Of a stretch of 24,644 nucleotides of DNA, positions 8,305 to 17,098 are shown piece after piece. The translations under genes were made by a program, and so were the position numbers. Each line of letters begins with the position of its first letter. Position 1 is the first letter of the stretch. This DNA comes from Firmicutes bacterium UBA3930 (lineage in GTDB: Bacteria; Bacillota; Clostridia; Caldicoprobacterales; Caldicoprobacteraceae), in NCBI GenBank assembly GCA_002385885.1, contig DGEI01000037.1, positions 7,069 to 31,712 of the forward strand. Direction: 5' to 3'. Below the pieces are notes generated by a model that saw only the letters and a list, made by a program, of their open reading frames with translations, had not been told where the DNA came from and did not search any database.

Positions 8305-9624
8305 TTACTGTTTCGGTTCAGAAGACCCGATTACCGCCCAAAATGATGGCTTTGCGTGGTAATTCCTGTCAAATAATAAGGGGGCATTTGTCCGCCTTAC
8401 AGGAAAACCATTTAACCAGGAATATTTATCTGTGATACCCCAGAATACCACTGCGCTTATTATATCTTTGTTCTCCTTAAAAGCCTCAAATAATTCCTGA
8501 TAACGCCTGGCCTGTGTATCAAATATATGTTCCGGTATGTTATTTCCATAATCACTGCGGTTATTCCATGCATAAATACTCATATCCAATTCAGTAACTA
8601 TGTTATCAAGCCCCAAACCGGCAAACTTTTTCATTGACTCAATTATCCGTGAAACAGGGGGTGAAAAAATGTCGATATGTGTCTGATGGCCTACACCGTC
8701 AATAGGCACGCCTTTTTCAAGCATTTCCTTCACTAAATTATACAGGTAATCACGCTTAGCCGGAGCATCAGTCCCATAGTCATTTATATACAGTTTAATA
8801 TCATTTCCCCCCGCTTCGCGCGCTGTCCGGAAAGCTGTTTCAATAAACTCGGTTCCCGTAATCTGGTACCAGGGGCTGTTTCGCATGCCGTCTGGGTCAC
8901 TCGGCTCGATCACTTCATTCACTACATCCCACGATTTAATGTCATCTTTATAGCGGGAGACAACGGCACGTATATGTTCTTCAAGCCGTTTAAGAAGAAG
9001 TTTTTTATTTTCTTCCCTTTTTTTGGGATCCGTCTCTTCAATCATTGGTTTCCCTTCATTATCCCGGAAAAACCAATCCGGTGTCTGATTATGCCAAACC
9101 AGAGTGTGGAACCGGAGTTCCATTCCATTTTCCTTTGCAAACTGGACAAGCCTGTCAGCCGCTCCCCATGTAAAATTGCCTTCGGTTGGCTGAATCGCTT
9201 CCGGTTTCATACTGTTTTCTGCTACCAGCATATTTACGTGTTTCTTATAGAGTTCGGCAATCAAACCGGTAGTGTGTCCTGGTTCAATTGCCGCCCCAAT
9301 AGAAAAATAATCGCTGAAAACCTCTGCCAGGGAAGGAATATCTTCTTCAATTGAAGGTTCTACAGGTTTACCAGGTGAGAAATCTTTGCCGGCATCTTCA
9401 ATTATATCGCCTTTATTAGTGGATTCATCTTCCGGTTCATTCTTCTCCTCCACCGTGTTTTCTTCCATATCCAATTCACTATTTATATCCTCTGTGTTAT
9501 CATATACTGTATTTTTGTTGCTGCTGAAAATTTCACCCCGGTTTTCTAAAATCATCAATAAAGATATCATCAGAATACTACCTCCTATCAAAATAATCAT
9601 CCATTTTTTTGACTTTGTGTTCAT
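8305..9624 (-). CDS. Membrane-tethered GH10 endo-1,4-beta-xylanase
   Basis: Cleaves the xylan main chain outside the cell. The 439-residue protein starts with a basic-hydrophobic segment (about 8-26) lacking an obvious AxA cleavage site or lipobox, so it may stay as a signal anchor. An acidic Glu/Asp-rich linker (about 44-97) leads into a compact GH10 barrel (about 98-435). The acid/base is E237 in WDVVNEV and the nucleophile is E345 in VTELDMS. The conserved FHTLVWHNQ motif (172-180) and substrate-site WGITD (395-399) are present. There is no carbohydrate-binding module. AGGTGG (9635-9640) lies about ten bases before the ATG. The gene follows the second permease pair by 26 bp, so it is likely co-transcribed with the transport genes. 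It looks complete and catalytically intact. Confidence 0.95.
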   Translation of the reverse strand: MNTKSKKWMIILIGGSILMISLLMILENRGEIFSSNKNTVYDNTEDINSELDMEENTVEEKNEPEDESTNKGDIIEDAGKDFSPGKPVEPSIEEDIPSLAEVFSDYFSIGAAIEPGHTTGLIAELYKKHVNMLVAENSMKPEAIQPTEGNFTWGAADRLVQFAKENGMELRFHTLVWHNQTPDWFFRDNEGKPMIEETDPKKREENKKLLLKRLEEHIRAVVSRYKDDIKSWDVVNEVIEPSDPDGMRNSPWYQITGTEFIETAFRTAREAGGNDIKLYINDYGTDAPAKRDYLYNLVKEMLEKGVPIDGVGHQTHIDIFSPPVSRIIESMKKFAGLGLDNIVTELDMSIYAWNNRSDYGNNIPEHIFDTQARRYQELFEAFKENKDIISAVVFWGITDKYSWLNGFPVRRTNAPLLFDRNYHAKPSFWAVIGSSEPKQ

Positions 9625-9650
9625 TGGAACAACCCCACCTTTTTCAAACT

Positions 9651-10607
9651 TTAGCCAACAATACCCGTTCTTTCTATGCTTTCTACAAAATACCGCTGTG
9701 TGAATAAATATAATACAATTAAAGGCAGCATTGCAAGTAAAATACCCGTATCCTGTACCATGCTTAAATAGAACGGATCTGCCTTGGCGCTCCCGCCCAG
9801 CATTTGAGTTAACCTTATTGTTAAATTATAAGGCAGAGATGCCAGCTGTGTAGCAATAACTTTTGCTGATGTTAAATACATGGTAGTATAAAAACTATCG
9901 TTCCACTGCCAAACAAATGAAAACAGGCTGACAGTTACAATGGCAGGGACAGCATTTGGTATCATTATGCTGGTAAATGTTTTGGTAATGCTTGCCCCAT
10001 CCACATAGGCAGCCTCTTCCAGCTCACGCGGAATGCCTCTGAAAAACTGCCTGAATATAAATATAAACAGTCCGGATTTGAAAGAATTGGCAGTAATAGA
10101 TGTCAGAACAAAGGGCCAATAACTATCCATCAGGTTTACTGCTTTCCCGGTTATCAAAGGAATTAACCCCATTAATGTGAATTCCCTTAAGTTGAAATAA
10201 AGCGGAACAAAAACGGTTGTAGGCGGAACCAGTATGGTAAATATCACACCGGCAAAAAGCAGGTTGCTTCCCTTGAATCTCAGCCTGGCAAAGCCGTATC
10301 CGGCCAATGCGCAGGAAATCAGAGTTAATGATGTTGTCAATAAACACAGAACAGTAGTGTTCAAAAGGGTGCGCCAGTAGTCCATCATTTCAATTGCGTA
10401 TCTGAAATTCTCCAAGCTGAAATTCTGGGGAATCCACACAACAATCGGCGAATACAGATCCGATTTGGCCCTTACAGCCATAGATATCTTCTTAAAAACC
10501 GGATACAGTATAATAAATGACAATCCAATCAGCAATACTGCACGTACAACAGGCCACAACCATTTCTTCCCCTTTTTTAATGAGAACTGTTTCTTTTCCT
10601 TTGCCAA
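9651..10607 (-). CDS. Carbohydrate ABC transporter permease, MalG/AraQ type (second pair), TTG start
   Basis: One half of the membrane channel of a CUT1 sugar importer, 318 residues with about six transmembrane segments. The first is at about 17-36. The ATPase-contacting EAA loop is at about 198-222 (EEAAYVDGA...MIPNAVP). The open frame extends upstream to 10688, but that would overlap the previous gene. I chose TTG at 10607 because a near-perfect AAAGGAGGT (10615-10623) lies seven bases upstream, giving the typical start MAKEKKQF. It follows the MalF-type partner by 34 bp and precedes the GH10 xylanase gene. Substrate is inferred from context to be xylo- or arabinoxylo-oligosaccharides. No ATPase of the sugar-importer type is encoded nearby. 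Confidence 0.93.
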   Translation of the reverse strand: MAKEKKQFSLKKGKKWLWPVVRAVLLIGLSFIILYPVFKKISMAVRAKSDLYSPIVVWIPQNFSLENFRYAIEMMDYWRTLLNTTVLCLLTTSLTLISCALAGYGFARLRFKGSNLLFAGVIFTILVPPTTVFVPLYFNLREFTLMGLIPLITGKAVNLMDSYWPFVLTSITANSFKSGLFIFIFRQFFRGIPRELEEAAYVDGASITKTFTSIMIPNAVPAIVTVSLFSFVWQWNDSFYTTMYLTSAKVIATQLASLPYNLTIRLTQMLGGSAKADPFYLSMVQDTGILLAMLPLIVLYLFTQRYFVESIERTGIVG

Positions 10608-10614
10608 TGCAGCT

Positions 10615-10623
10615 ACCTCCTTT
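10615..10623 (-). promoter_or_regulatory. Ribosome binding site deciding the TTG start of the MalG-type permease
   Basis: AAAGGAGGT on the minus strand is seven bases before TTG at 10607. No ATG with comparable spacing exists, and the longer frame has no such site. This makes the TTG the best-supported start. Confidence 0.85.
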
Positions 10624-10641
10624 ATAGAAAAGATTAATATA

Positions 10642-11577
10642 TTATTCCTGGTAAAATACCCCTTTTGAGATGAAATAGGTACATACAACCAGTATTATGC
10701 TGATAATCATAAAGTAAACCCAGGCCATGGCTGAACTTAAGCCAAAATTAAAAGTGTTGAAGGCTGTCTCCCGGATTAAATCCGTCATCGCATTACTGGC
10801 AAAATAATCGATAATAGTATAAATAACATTAACAAGTATGAGCGGGCTAACCATTGGGAAAGTAATCTTCCAGAATGTCTCATAGCCTGAAGACCCTTCT
10901 ATAACTGCCACTTCATACAATTGTGGTGATATTGATTGGATACCGGCGAGAAAAATCAGAATTTGCACACCTGACTGGCTGATTATCTCGTATATTCGAT
11001 CTACCGCTCCGGTCAGGTATTGGACAATGACTTCATCAACCCCCATTTGGAGCATCATTCTCTCCAGTTCAAAGCTGCTTAATATATTAATGAACCTGGA
11101 ACCAACCCTTTCAGCCTGGACTGCTTCAATCAGGCTTGAACTTTCAAGGCTTGCAATGAGTCCCGAAGCCAGAATAACCGGAAGGAAGAACACAGCCCTG
11201 GTAAACGCCCTGCCCCTGAACTCCTGGTTGAGAATAACCGCAACAAACAGGCTAAATACAATAATTAATGGTACGTTCGCAGCCATATTCAATACCGACT
11301 CTACCAATGTGCGGTTAAAACTAGTATGAATTGTAAAAGCTTCGATATAATTCTGCAGCCCCTGGAATATGACCCGTACTTCTCCTTCCTTCATCTCTAC
11401 TTTACTTAAGCTGAAATAAAATGAATTAATCAGAGGAATCACAAAAAACGATACAAAACCTATCAGCCATGGTAAGACGTAGATGAAGCCCCATATTGCT
11501 TTTTGCTGCTCATATGATTTGTATTTCTTTCTTGTCCTGAAATGGCTTTTAAGTCTTAACCCCAGATTACTTATCAT
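10642..11577 (-). CDS. Carbohydrate ABC transporter permease, MalF type (second pair)
   Basis: The other half of the second sugar-importer channel, 311 residues. Membrane segments start at about residue 30 (FIYVLPWLIGF). A longer loop of about 50 residues (147-200) lies before the EAA region. That region reads YEVAVIEGSS...TFPMVSP (221-244), so the canonical EAA..DGA is altered to EVA..EGS. The start chosen is ATG at 11577, eight bases after a GGTGG (11586-11590). It overlaps the stop of the upstream lipoprotein gene by 11 bases (ATGATAAGTAA), which indicates translational coupling. A TTG 18 bases further upstream is possible. The downstream neighbour is its MalG-type partner. Confidence 0.92.
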   Translation of the reverse strand: MISNLGLRLKSHFRTRKKYKSYEQQKAIWGFIYVLPWLIGFVSFFVIPLINSFYFSLSKVEMKEGEVRVIFQGLQNYIEAFTIHTSFNRTLVESVLNMAANVPLIIVFSLFVAVILNQEFRGRAFTRAVFFLPVILASGLIASLESSSLIEAVQAERVGSRFINILSSFELERMMLQMGVDEVIVQYLTGAVDRIYEIISQSGVQILIFLAGIQSISPQLYEVAVIEGSSGYETFWKITFPMVSPLILVNVIYTIIDYFASNAMTDLIRETAFNTFNFGLSSAMAWVYFMIISIILVVCTYFISKGVFYQE

Positions 11578-14122
11578 TATTGTCACCACCCACAATAAAA
11601 TCTTGTGATCCTACATTTAGACCGTCAACTGAAACCGGCGTTCCATTATAATTGACAATAACATATAATCCATTTTCATATACTGTTTTATATACTCCTT
11701 CTTCTAACTTCTGATGGGAAATTATTCCTTGATTGCTTACTTGCTTTAAAACATCATTTACTTCATGATAGATCTGTCTGGCCGGTTCAATCCACTCTTT
11801 GTAATATGTGGAATACAAATAATCGAAATCTGTATCTTTTACCTTTTCGGTTGTCTCAAAACTCCATGTGAAGTGTACGTTAGAGCCATATTCCAGGCAT
11901 TTTAATATGTACTGGCGATAATTTGTGTAGACCGACAGATTATACGGCGCTCCGGTGTATTCAATAAATCCCCTGACAACCATCTGGTAGAAAGGAATAT
12001 CCTCGTCTTCTATTTTGAAGCTGCTTTTCCCCAACGGAATATGTGTTATATCGGTAATATACGGCCAGGAATATGAATTTCCACCTTTAGCCATTATATC
12101 AATTCCACTTTGATAAATGTTTACCAAAGCGCTGATAGAAATTTTTTCTGACTCCGTTCGATCGATTTGCCTGTTTTTCCTATAATCACTATTGAGTTCA
12201 TCGGCAAGATCTCTTAAGGAAACAGCATTTATCCCAAAACCGGTTAAGCTTTTCAGCATATTTGAAACATACCGTTCCACATGCCTTGGAGATAACACAT
12301 ATGAAGGCAAACGGGATGTATCGCGTTGATCGAGAGCATAGTCATATGGGTAAACAGCCGCAGGAACTTCAGTCAGTCTTCTGGCTGCCCCTGTAATTAT
12401 ATTGAAACTCAATCCTGAAGTATTATAAACTCTCAACAGCGCTGTATCCGGATAGATAGTAATTTTTTCTTTCTCTAAATAACTGAGAAAATCCCTCAGC
12501 CCTTTTTCCCCTCCTACAGCACCATCAACTGAAATTGAATTTGGGACTTTATGATACAAACCTTTGTTAAACCATCCGCTGTATTTAAGCTTTATATTGT
12601 CAATGCCTTTTTGCTTCATTTCAGATATAATCAGTTTAGCCTGTTCAAATGTAGTCATAGGTTCCAATGCCCTGTAAGGTACTCCGATGAAATGTTTCCG
12701 TGTAGATATGCTGCCGATCAATTCCAAATAAAAAGGTGTATTATCATTTTTGGCCCTTGAGCCTTCAGAAAGCATATTATTTTGTATAAGGTACTGCCGA
12801 TAAAACCTGGCCATTCCTTCACATGAAGCATCTTCGCCATTTAGGAAGGTATAGCGGACTACATAATCCTCTTTCATGGGTTTTTGCTGGTAACGTGGAA
12901 ACTCGCGTCTCTTATCTTCTGACTGCAAAGTTACATCGTCCTTATTTACTACATAGAAGCTGGGATAAACATAGTTATAGCTGTTTTCCCTCCCGTTCAC
13001 ATCAGCATTAATTGCGGCAACGGAAGCGCCTTCCTCTATTATGCCAAACAATGCGCTGTTACTGCTCTCCTTGATTATCCCGAAAACCGGCATTCGCGCC
13101 TTTTCTCCTTTTGCCAAAACCTTCGCATCGGCCACTGTCAAATCTCTTCCGTAAACATCTTGCCTATAAGGGGGATATTTAGCTTTTTCATTATTGAAAT
13201 ATATCAGGGCACCAGAACCATCGGGGACAAAAAGTGCACCCTCCTCATCAGGTTCTCCTGCCCCAAACAAGCTAAGCACACTTATTTCATAAATTGGATA
13301 TTCTTTAGTATATTTAATATCATTCACCGGTATTTTTACAACAAGACTGTCGTGGTCTAATATATATTCAATTGAAACAAGAAACAGACGGGGTTCGGGT
13401 TTTGTTTGAGCCAGGCCATGTTCTGCAAGATCATATGCTAAGTCTTCATCAGTATATCCCGCAATTTCAAAAGCATTCAGAGTACGGTTAAGAAGGGCGC
13501 CGGACAAACCATCATTCCTTACATAAACACCATCATTCTTGTCTTCTCTATAGGCAAATCTTAATGCCCGCTGCAATGTCCTGTCGTCTATCTTGCTTAA
13601 GATTTTTTCCTCAAACCGTTCTTTGCTGATATATTTAGGCAAATCTTCCAAAGTCTTTTCCATGGTACCAAACTGGTAATATACCTTAATACCATCAGGA
13701 AGCAGTTTAAAAGCTATTTGATTACGGGCAACGCTGTCGTTATATGAATTGGTATGGTTCAACTGTCCAAATTCATTGTTAAAAGCCAGAATTAACTGTG
13801 CAGATAATAAATCTTTTTTTTCTCCGGAGGCTATGGGATCTGAATCCCGATCCGCTGGATTGCTTCGCCAGATACTCCCGTTTCTTTTGTCAAGTACCGC
13901 AATTTCTGCAGTTTCATCATTAATATATAGCTGCAAATTATCATTTTCTGCTATCCCTTTCATTCCCGGAAGGAGAGAATTGGTAAAGACAGCCTTTACA
14001 GTATCACCCTGTTGGAGCTGTATATCTTTAATTTCATCAGTCGATACCATTTTATTTGAACAGCCTGTAACACATATCAACAAGCATAATATGCAGAAAA
14101 ATATTAATTTCAATGTTTTCAT
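11567..14122 (-). CDS. DUF5696-like surface lipoprotein with glycosidase-like architecture
   Basis: I recognise this 851-residue protein as resembling the DUF5696 family, whose function is not established to my knowledge. A lipoprotein signal peptide ends in VTGC, with lipidation at C21, so it should sit on the outer face of the membrane. An N-terminal beta-rich region (about 60-310) includes the motif PDGSGALIYFNN (300-311). A region with alternating beta/alpha pattern (about 462-760) could be a TIM-barrel-like domain. A short C-terminal beta segment (ENGLYVIVNYN, 816-826) resembles the C-terminal sandwich of many glycosidases. A strong AAGGAGG lies before the ATG, 14 bp after the NHL/Yip1 gene, and its stop overlaps the next permease start. 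Catalytic residues cannot be assigned. A role in binding or processing polysaccharide at the transporter is an inference. Confidence 0.75.
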   Translation of the reverse strand: MKTLKLIFFCILCLLICVTGCSNKMVSTDEIKDIQLQQGDTVKAVFTNSLLPGMKGIAENDNLQLYINDETAEIAVLDKRNGSIWRSNPADRDSDPIASGEKKDLLSAQLILAFNNEFGQLNHTNSYNDSVARNQIAFKLLPDGIKVYYQFGTMEKTLEDLPKYISKERFEEKILSKIDDRTLQRALRFAYREDKNDGVYVRNDGLSGALLNRTLNAFEIAGYTDEDLAYDLAEHGLAQTKPEPRLFLVSIEYILDHDSLVVKIPVNDIKYTKEYPIYEISVLSLFGAGEPDEEGALFVPDGSGALIYFNNEKAKYPPYRQDVYGRDLTVADAKVLAKGEKARMPVFGIIKESSNSALFGIIEEGASVAAINADVNGRENSYNYVYPSFYVVNKDDVTLQSEDKRREFPRYQQKPMKEDYVVRYTFLNGEDASCEGMARFYRQYLIQNNMLSEGSRAKNDNTPFYLELIGSISTRKHFIGVPYRALEPMTTFEQAKLIISEMKQKGIDNIKLKYSGWFNKGLYHKVPNSISVDGAVGGEKGLRDFLSYLEKEKITIYPDTALLRVYNTSGLSFNIITGAARRLTEVPAAVYPYDYALDQRDTSRLPSYVLSPRHVERYVSNMLKSLTGFGINAVSLRDLADELNSDYRKNRQIDRTESEKISISALVNIYQSGIDIMAKGGNSYSWPYITDITHIPLGKSSFKIEDEDIPFYQMVVRGFIEYTGAPYNLSVYTNYRQYILKCLEYGSNVHFTWSFETTEKVKDTDFDYLYSTYYKEWIEPARQIYHEVNDVLKQVSNQGIISHQKLEEGVYKTVYENGLYVIVNYNGTPVSVDGLNVGSQDFIVGGDNNDK

Positions 14123-14136
14123 CCTACAGTCCTCCT

Positions 14137-16224
14137 TCAGAATCGCAGTTGAATCTCCCTGAAGATTGTAAATCCAAATGCCAGAAGCTGCTGTATCAAA
14201 TTAAAGAACAAGAGGCACAAGAATGCCATAAAGCCAATAGCTCCAACCGTTAAAATCATGCTGCCAACTGTTTTGGACGGCGTAAACTGATGCACTGTCA
14301 TATTGCCAACGAAAAGTAAGTACAAACACCATAAAACAGCAAAACTTTGCATAAAATAGTAAAAAGAAGCTTCCTCCGCAGAAATAAAATTACTCAGCAA
14401 AATCCATGGAATGCCAATCAGAATTAAAGGAGTCAGGGCAAAACATGTAGAAGTGAATATCTCTGAAAATTTACCTTCGCCGTCTATCAATGTAGTTAAT
14501 GACCAATTGGCTACTGACCAGAATAATACGGGCAAAACAACATATACAATTTGCAAAAGGCTGTTAAACTCTTTCGGGTTGTTATAATTCACCAAAAAAC
14601 CATTATACTGTTCCTGCAGCATTCTGGTAAGCGATAACAAAGCCAGAATAACAAATGATATTATAAGATTGGTTTTCTTTTCCCTTCGATATTTCAGCTC
14701 CCAATACTCATCAAATGGATGCAATATAAGCCTCAAGGGGTATTTAATAACATCTTTTTTGAAAAATGTAATCCTCCTGATTCTGCTTATAAGAAATTTT
14801 CTTATTAACGGGAAACACACGGCTAATAAACATATAACTGTCATTAATACCGGAAAAATTTCTCTCATGTTTTCTCTGCGAAACAGTATAAAGGCTTTTG
14901 AGTAATTCTTTCTGTCAATACTTTCTTTAAAATACTTTACAGCCATTTCATAATTGCCTGATCTGAGAAAGGCTTTGCCTATCCCTCCATATGCATATTC
15001 AAAATTCGCATTCATGTTAACAACTCTGTTAAACAATTCAGTAGCCTTTTCTTCATCCCCGTGATAATAACTTCTTATAGCCTCATTCAATATCAGACCG
15101 TATTCAGTAGGCTCAAATACAGTAATTTCACCAAGCATTTTATCAAGGACCAGGAAATTATCTCCTATACGTTCGATGGCAATCGGGGTATGGAACTCTC
15201 CCAGCCTGTTTCCCAATCCGCCAAACACATATAACAAATAGCCATCTCCGTTATAGGTAAAAATACGCCCTCTTTTTGCATCAAGGACTGAATAAATCTC
15301 ACTGTCTGCAACAATAATATCAATTAACCTTGATGGCCCTTCCTCGTAATTATAACGGATATCGCCTCTGGGCGGTATATATCCGTCTCTTCTTAAAATA
15401 TCAATACCCTGAGCGTTTAATTTTTTCACGTCTTCATTGGTTTGTTCCATGCTTACAGCGTATATAAAACCATCCTCGTCGATGTCAAGGTTACTGAACT
15501 CTGTTGGTATAAACTGAACCAATCTGGCACGCTGTTCCCTTGTTGATAAAATTTTCCATATATATTCTATTGGATCTACCTTTACCTTGTTAGCTCCTAT
15601 AAAAGTGGTAAATATTCCGTCTGCGCTGAACTCCATAAATCCATCAAACACGCCAAGGGCCATAGCATATATTCTTTCTGCGTTATCTACTACTAATTTT
15701 GCAGGCTTAAATTCAAAATTTTCTGATAGCAAATCTGACTCCGGAGAATCAATAATCTTAACCAGTTCATTATTCTGATCCAAATGCACAATCCTTTGGT
15801 TCTCGGTATCTGCAATATATACATGTCCTTCCCCGGTTACAAAAATACCTTGTGGTTTCGAAAATTTGTCCGTTTCACCATTGTTGCTGAAAGAATCAAA
15901 TATGTCAATCAGTTTGAAACTGGAGTCGGTTACTATAACACGATTATTCCCTGAATCGAGAATGTATACTTGATTGTTATTCGAAACAAAAATATCATTT
16001 GGCTCTGTCAAGCCCCCAACGCCTATTTGTTTTCCATCCATTATGGCAGCCGCTTTATAGGCAGCCGGTGCTGCAACTGCGTCATTCCAGTAAGAATAGT
16101 TATAGCTTGGTGCATAATCAACAGCATACACAATATTTCCATATCCTGCAAATATACAGGGCAACAGTATTATCAATACGATACATAATTTGAATTTAAA
16201 ACGCCTGACCAGACTCTCAATCAT
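14137..16224 (-). CDS. Secreted NHL-repeat/TPR protein fused to a Yip1-like membrane domain
   Basis: A 695-residue membrane protein of unknown function. A signal peptide (about 10-34, VYA cleavage candidate) leads to an NHL-type beta-propeller (about 65-370). Its repeats carry motifs such as VYILDSGNNRV and VYIADTENQRI. TPR-like helices follow (about 374-445, AYGGIGKAFLRSGNYEMA). One membrane segment (457-475) precedes a basic cytoplasmic stretch with HPFDEYWELKYR (502-513), a motif typical of the Yip1 family. Four to five further membrane segments (518-682) complete it. The predicted topology puts propeller and TPR outside. GGGAG lies nine bases before the ATG. It sits between the first permease pair and the DUF5696-like gene, spaced 16 and 14 bp from them. 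It may be a sensor, assembly factor or tether for the transporter complex; none is shown. Confidence 0.78.
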   Translation of the reverse strand: MIESLVRRFKFKLCIVLIILLPCIFAGYGNIVYAVDYAPSYNYSYWNDAVAAPAAYKAAAIMDGKQIGVGGLTEPNDIFVSNNNQVYILDSGNNRVIVTDSSFKLIDIFDSFSNNGETDKFSKPQGIFVTGEGHVYIADTENQRIVHLDQNNELVKIIDSPESDLLSENFEFKPAKLVVDNAERIYAMALGVFDGFMEFSADGIFTTFIGANKVKVDPIEYIWKILSTREQRARLVQFIPTEFSNLDIDEDGFIYAVSMEQTNEDVKKLNAQGIDILRRDGYIPPRGDIRYNYEEGPSRLIDIIVADSEIYSVLDAKRGRIFTYNGDGYLLYVFGGLGNRLGEFHTPIAIERIGDNFLVLDKMLGEITVFEPTEYGLILNEAIRSYYHGDEEKATELFNRVVNMNANFEYAYGGIGKAFLRSGNYEMAVKYFKESIDRKNYSKAFILFRRENMREIFPVLMTVICLLAVCFPLIRKFLISRIRRITFFKKDVIKYPLRLILHPFDEYWELKYRREKKTNLIISFVILALLSLTRMLQEQYNGFLVNYNNPKEFNSLLQIVYVVLPVLFWSVANWSLTTLIDGEGKFSEIFTSTCFALTPLILIGIPWILLSNFISAEEASFYYFMQSFAVLWCLYLLFVGNMTVHQFTPSKTVGSMILTVGAIGFMAFLCLLFFNLIQQLLAFGFTIFREIQLRF

Positions 16225-16240
16225 ACCTCAGTGCTCCCTT

Positions 16241-17098
16241 CTAGTCTTTTATTCCGGAAGTTGCCATAGTCTGAATAACACTGCTTTGTGAAATCACAAA
16301 CAGAGTAATTGGAACTATCATAAGAATCAATCCAACTGCCGCACCTACTCCTGCCCTTGCTATACCACCTTGTATTATTTGCCCTAAGGCATAATTTAAA
16401 GTTTTTAAATTCTCACTGTATATAAAACTTCCGCCATCCGAACCCCACAGCGCAGGAAATCTTAAAATTATAAGTGTCAGCCAAGCGGGTTTAACGTTAG
16501 GCATTACTATTTGCCAATAAATACGGTATTCGCTTGCTCCATCGATTTTGGCTGCCTCCAGTAAAGCCGAAGGAATCTGTTCCATAAACTGTTTCATCAA
16601 AAAAAGTCCCAAGGGATAAGCCCATGATGGGATAATTAATGAAGCATGATTATCTATCCATCCCACCCGGGACATGATCATATAGTTAGGAATAGCAGTA
16701 ACATGAGGTGAAAACATTAATGATAACACAACAATATTAAATATAGCTTTTGAACCGGGAAATTTATACTTTGCCAACGGATAGGCCGCCGCGGAGGCAA
16801 ACAGCACATGCCCCACCGTTCCTATAACTGCTATGATAACCGTATTGGATATATATCTGCTGAATGGCACCCATGAATTGGCCATTAAATTTACCAGGTC
16901 ATAAAAATTATTCATAGTGGGATTGCGTACAAAAAACCTTGGCGGAAACAAAAATATTTCATCTAAAGGCTTAAATGCATGATTTATTGTGTATATCAGC
17001 GGCAAAGCCATAAAAGCGCCAAACAATCCAAGGAGAATAAATAATAAAAACGTCACAGCAAACGAACGGTTTAATTTCTTTTCCGTCACTTGTTTCAC
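16241..17098 (-). CDS. Carbohydrate ABC transporter permease, MalG type (first pair), GTG start
   Basis: Channel subunit of a CUT1-type sugar importer, 285 residues with about six membrane segments. The first is at about 13-36. The EAA loop at 181-204 reads EAAKIDGASEYR...VMPNVKP and is canonical. The GTG start overlaps the stop of the MalF-type gene in a GTGA arrangement (17095-17098), which indicates translational coupling. A GAGG lies about 11 bases upstream. The next gene, the NHL/Yip1 protein, begins 16 bp after the TAG stop. Substrate specificity is inferred from the neighbouring xylanases. Confidence 0.93.
   Translation of the reverse strand: MKQVTEKKLNRSFAVTFLLFILLGLFGAFMALPLIYTINHAFKPLDEIFLFPPRFFVRNPTMNNFYDLVNLMANSWVPFSRYISNTVIIAVIGTVGHVLFASAAAYPLAKYKFPGSKAIFNIVVLSLMFSPHVTAIPNYMIMSRVGWIDNHASLIIPSWAYPLGLFLMKQFMEQIPSALLEAAKIDGASEYRIYWQIVMPNVKPAWLTLIILRFPALWGSDGGSFIYSENLKTLNYALGQIIQGGIARAGVGAAVGLILMIVPITLFVISQSSVIQTMATSGIKD

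Noticed and set aside
10608..10688. Longer N-terminus for the MalG-type permease of the second pair
   Set aside because: It would overlap the upstream permease gene and lacks the strong AAAGGAGGT that precedes TTG at 10607.
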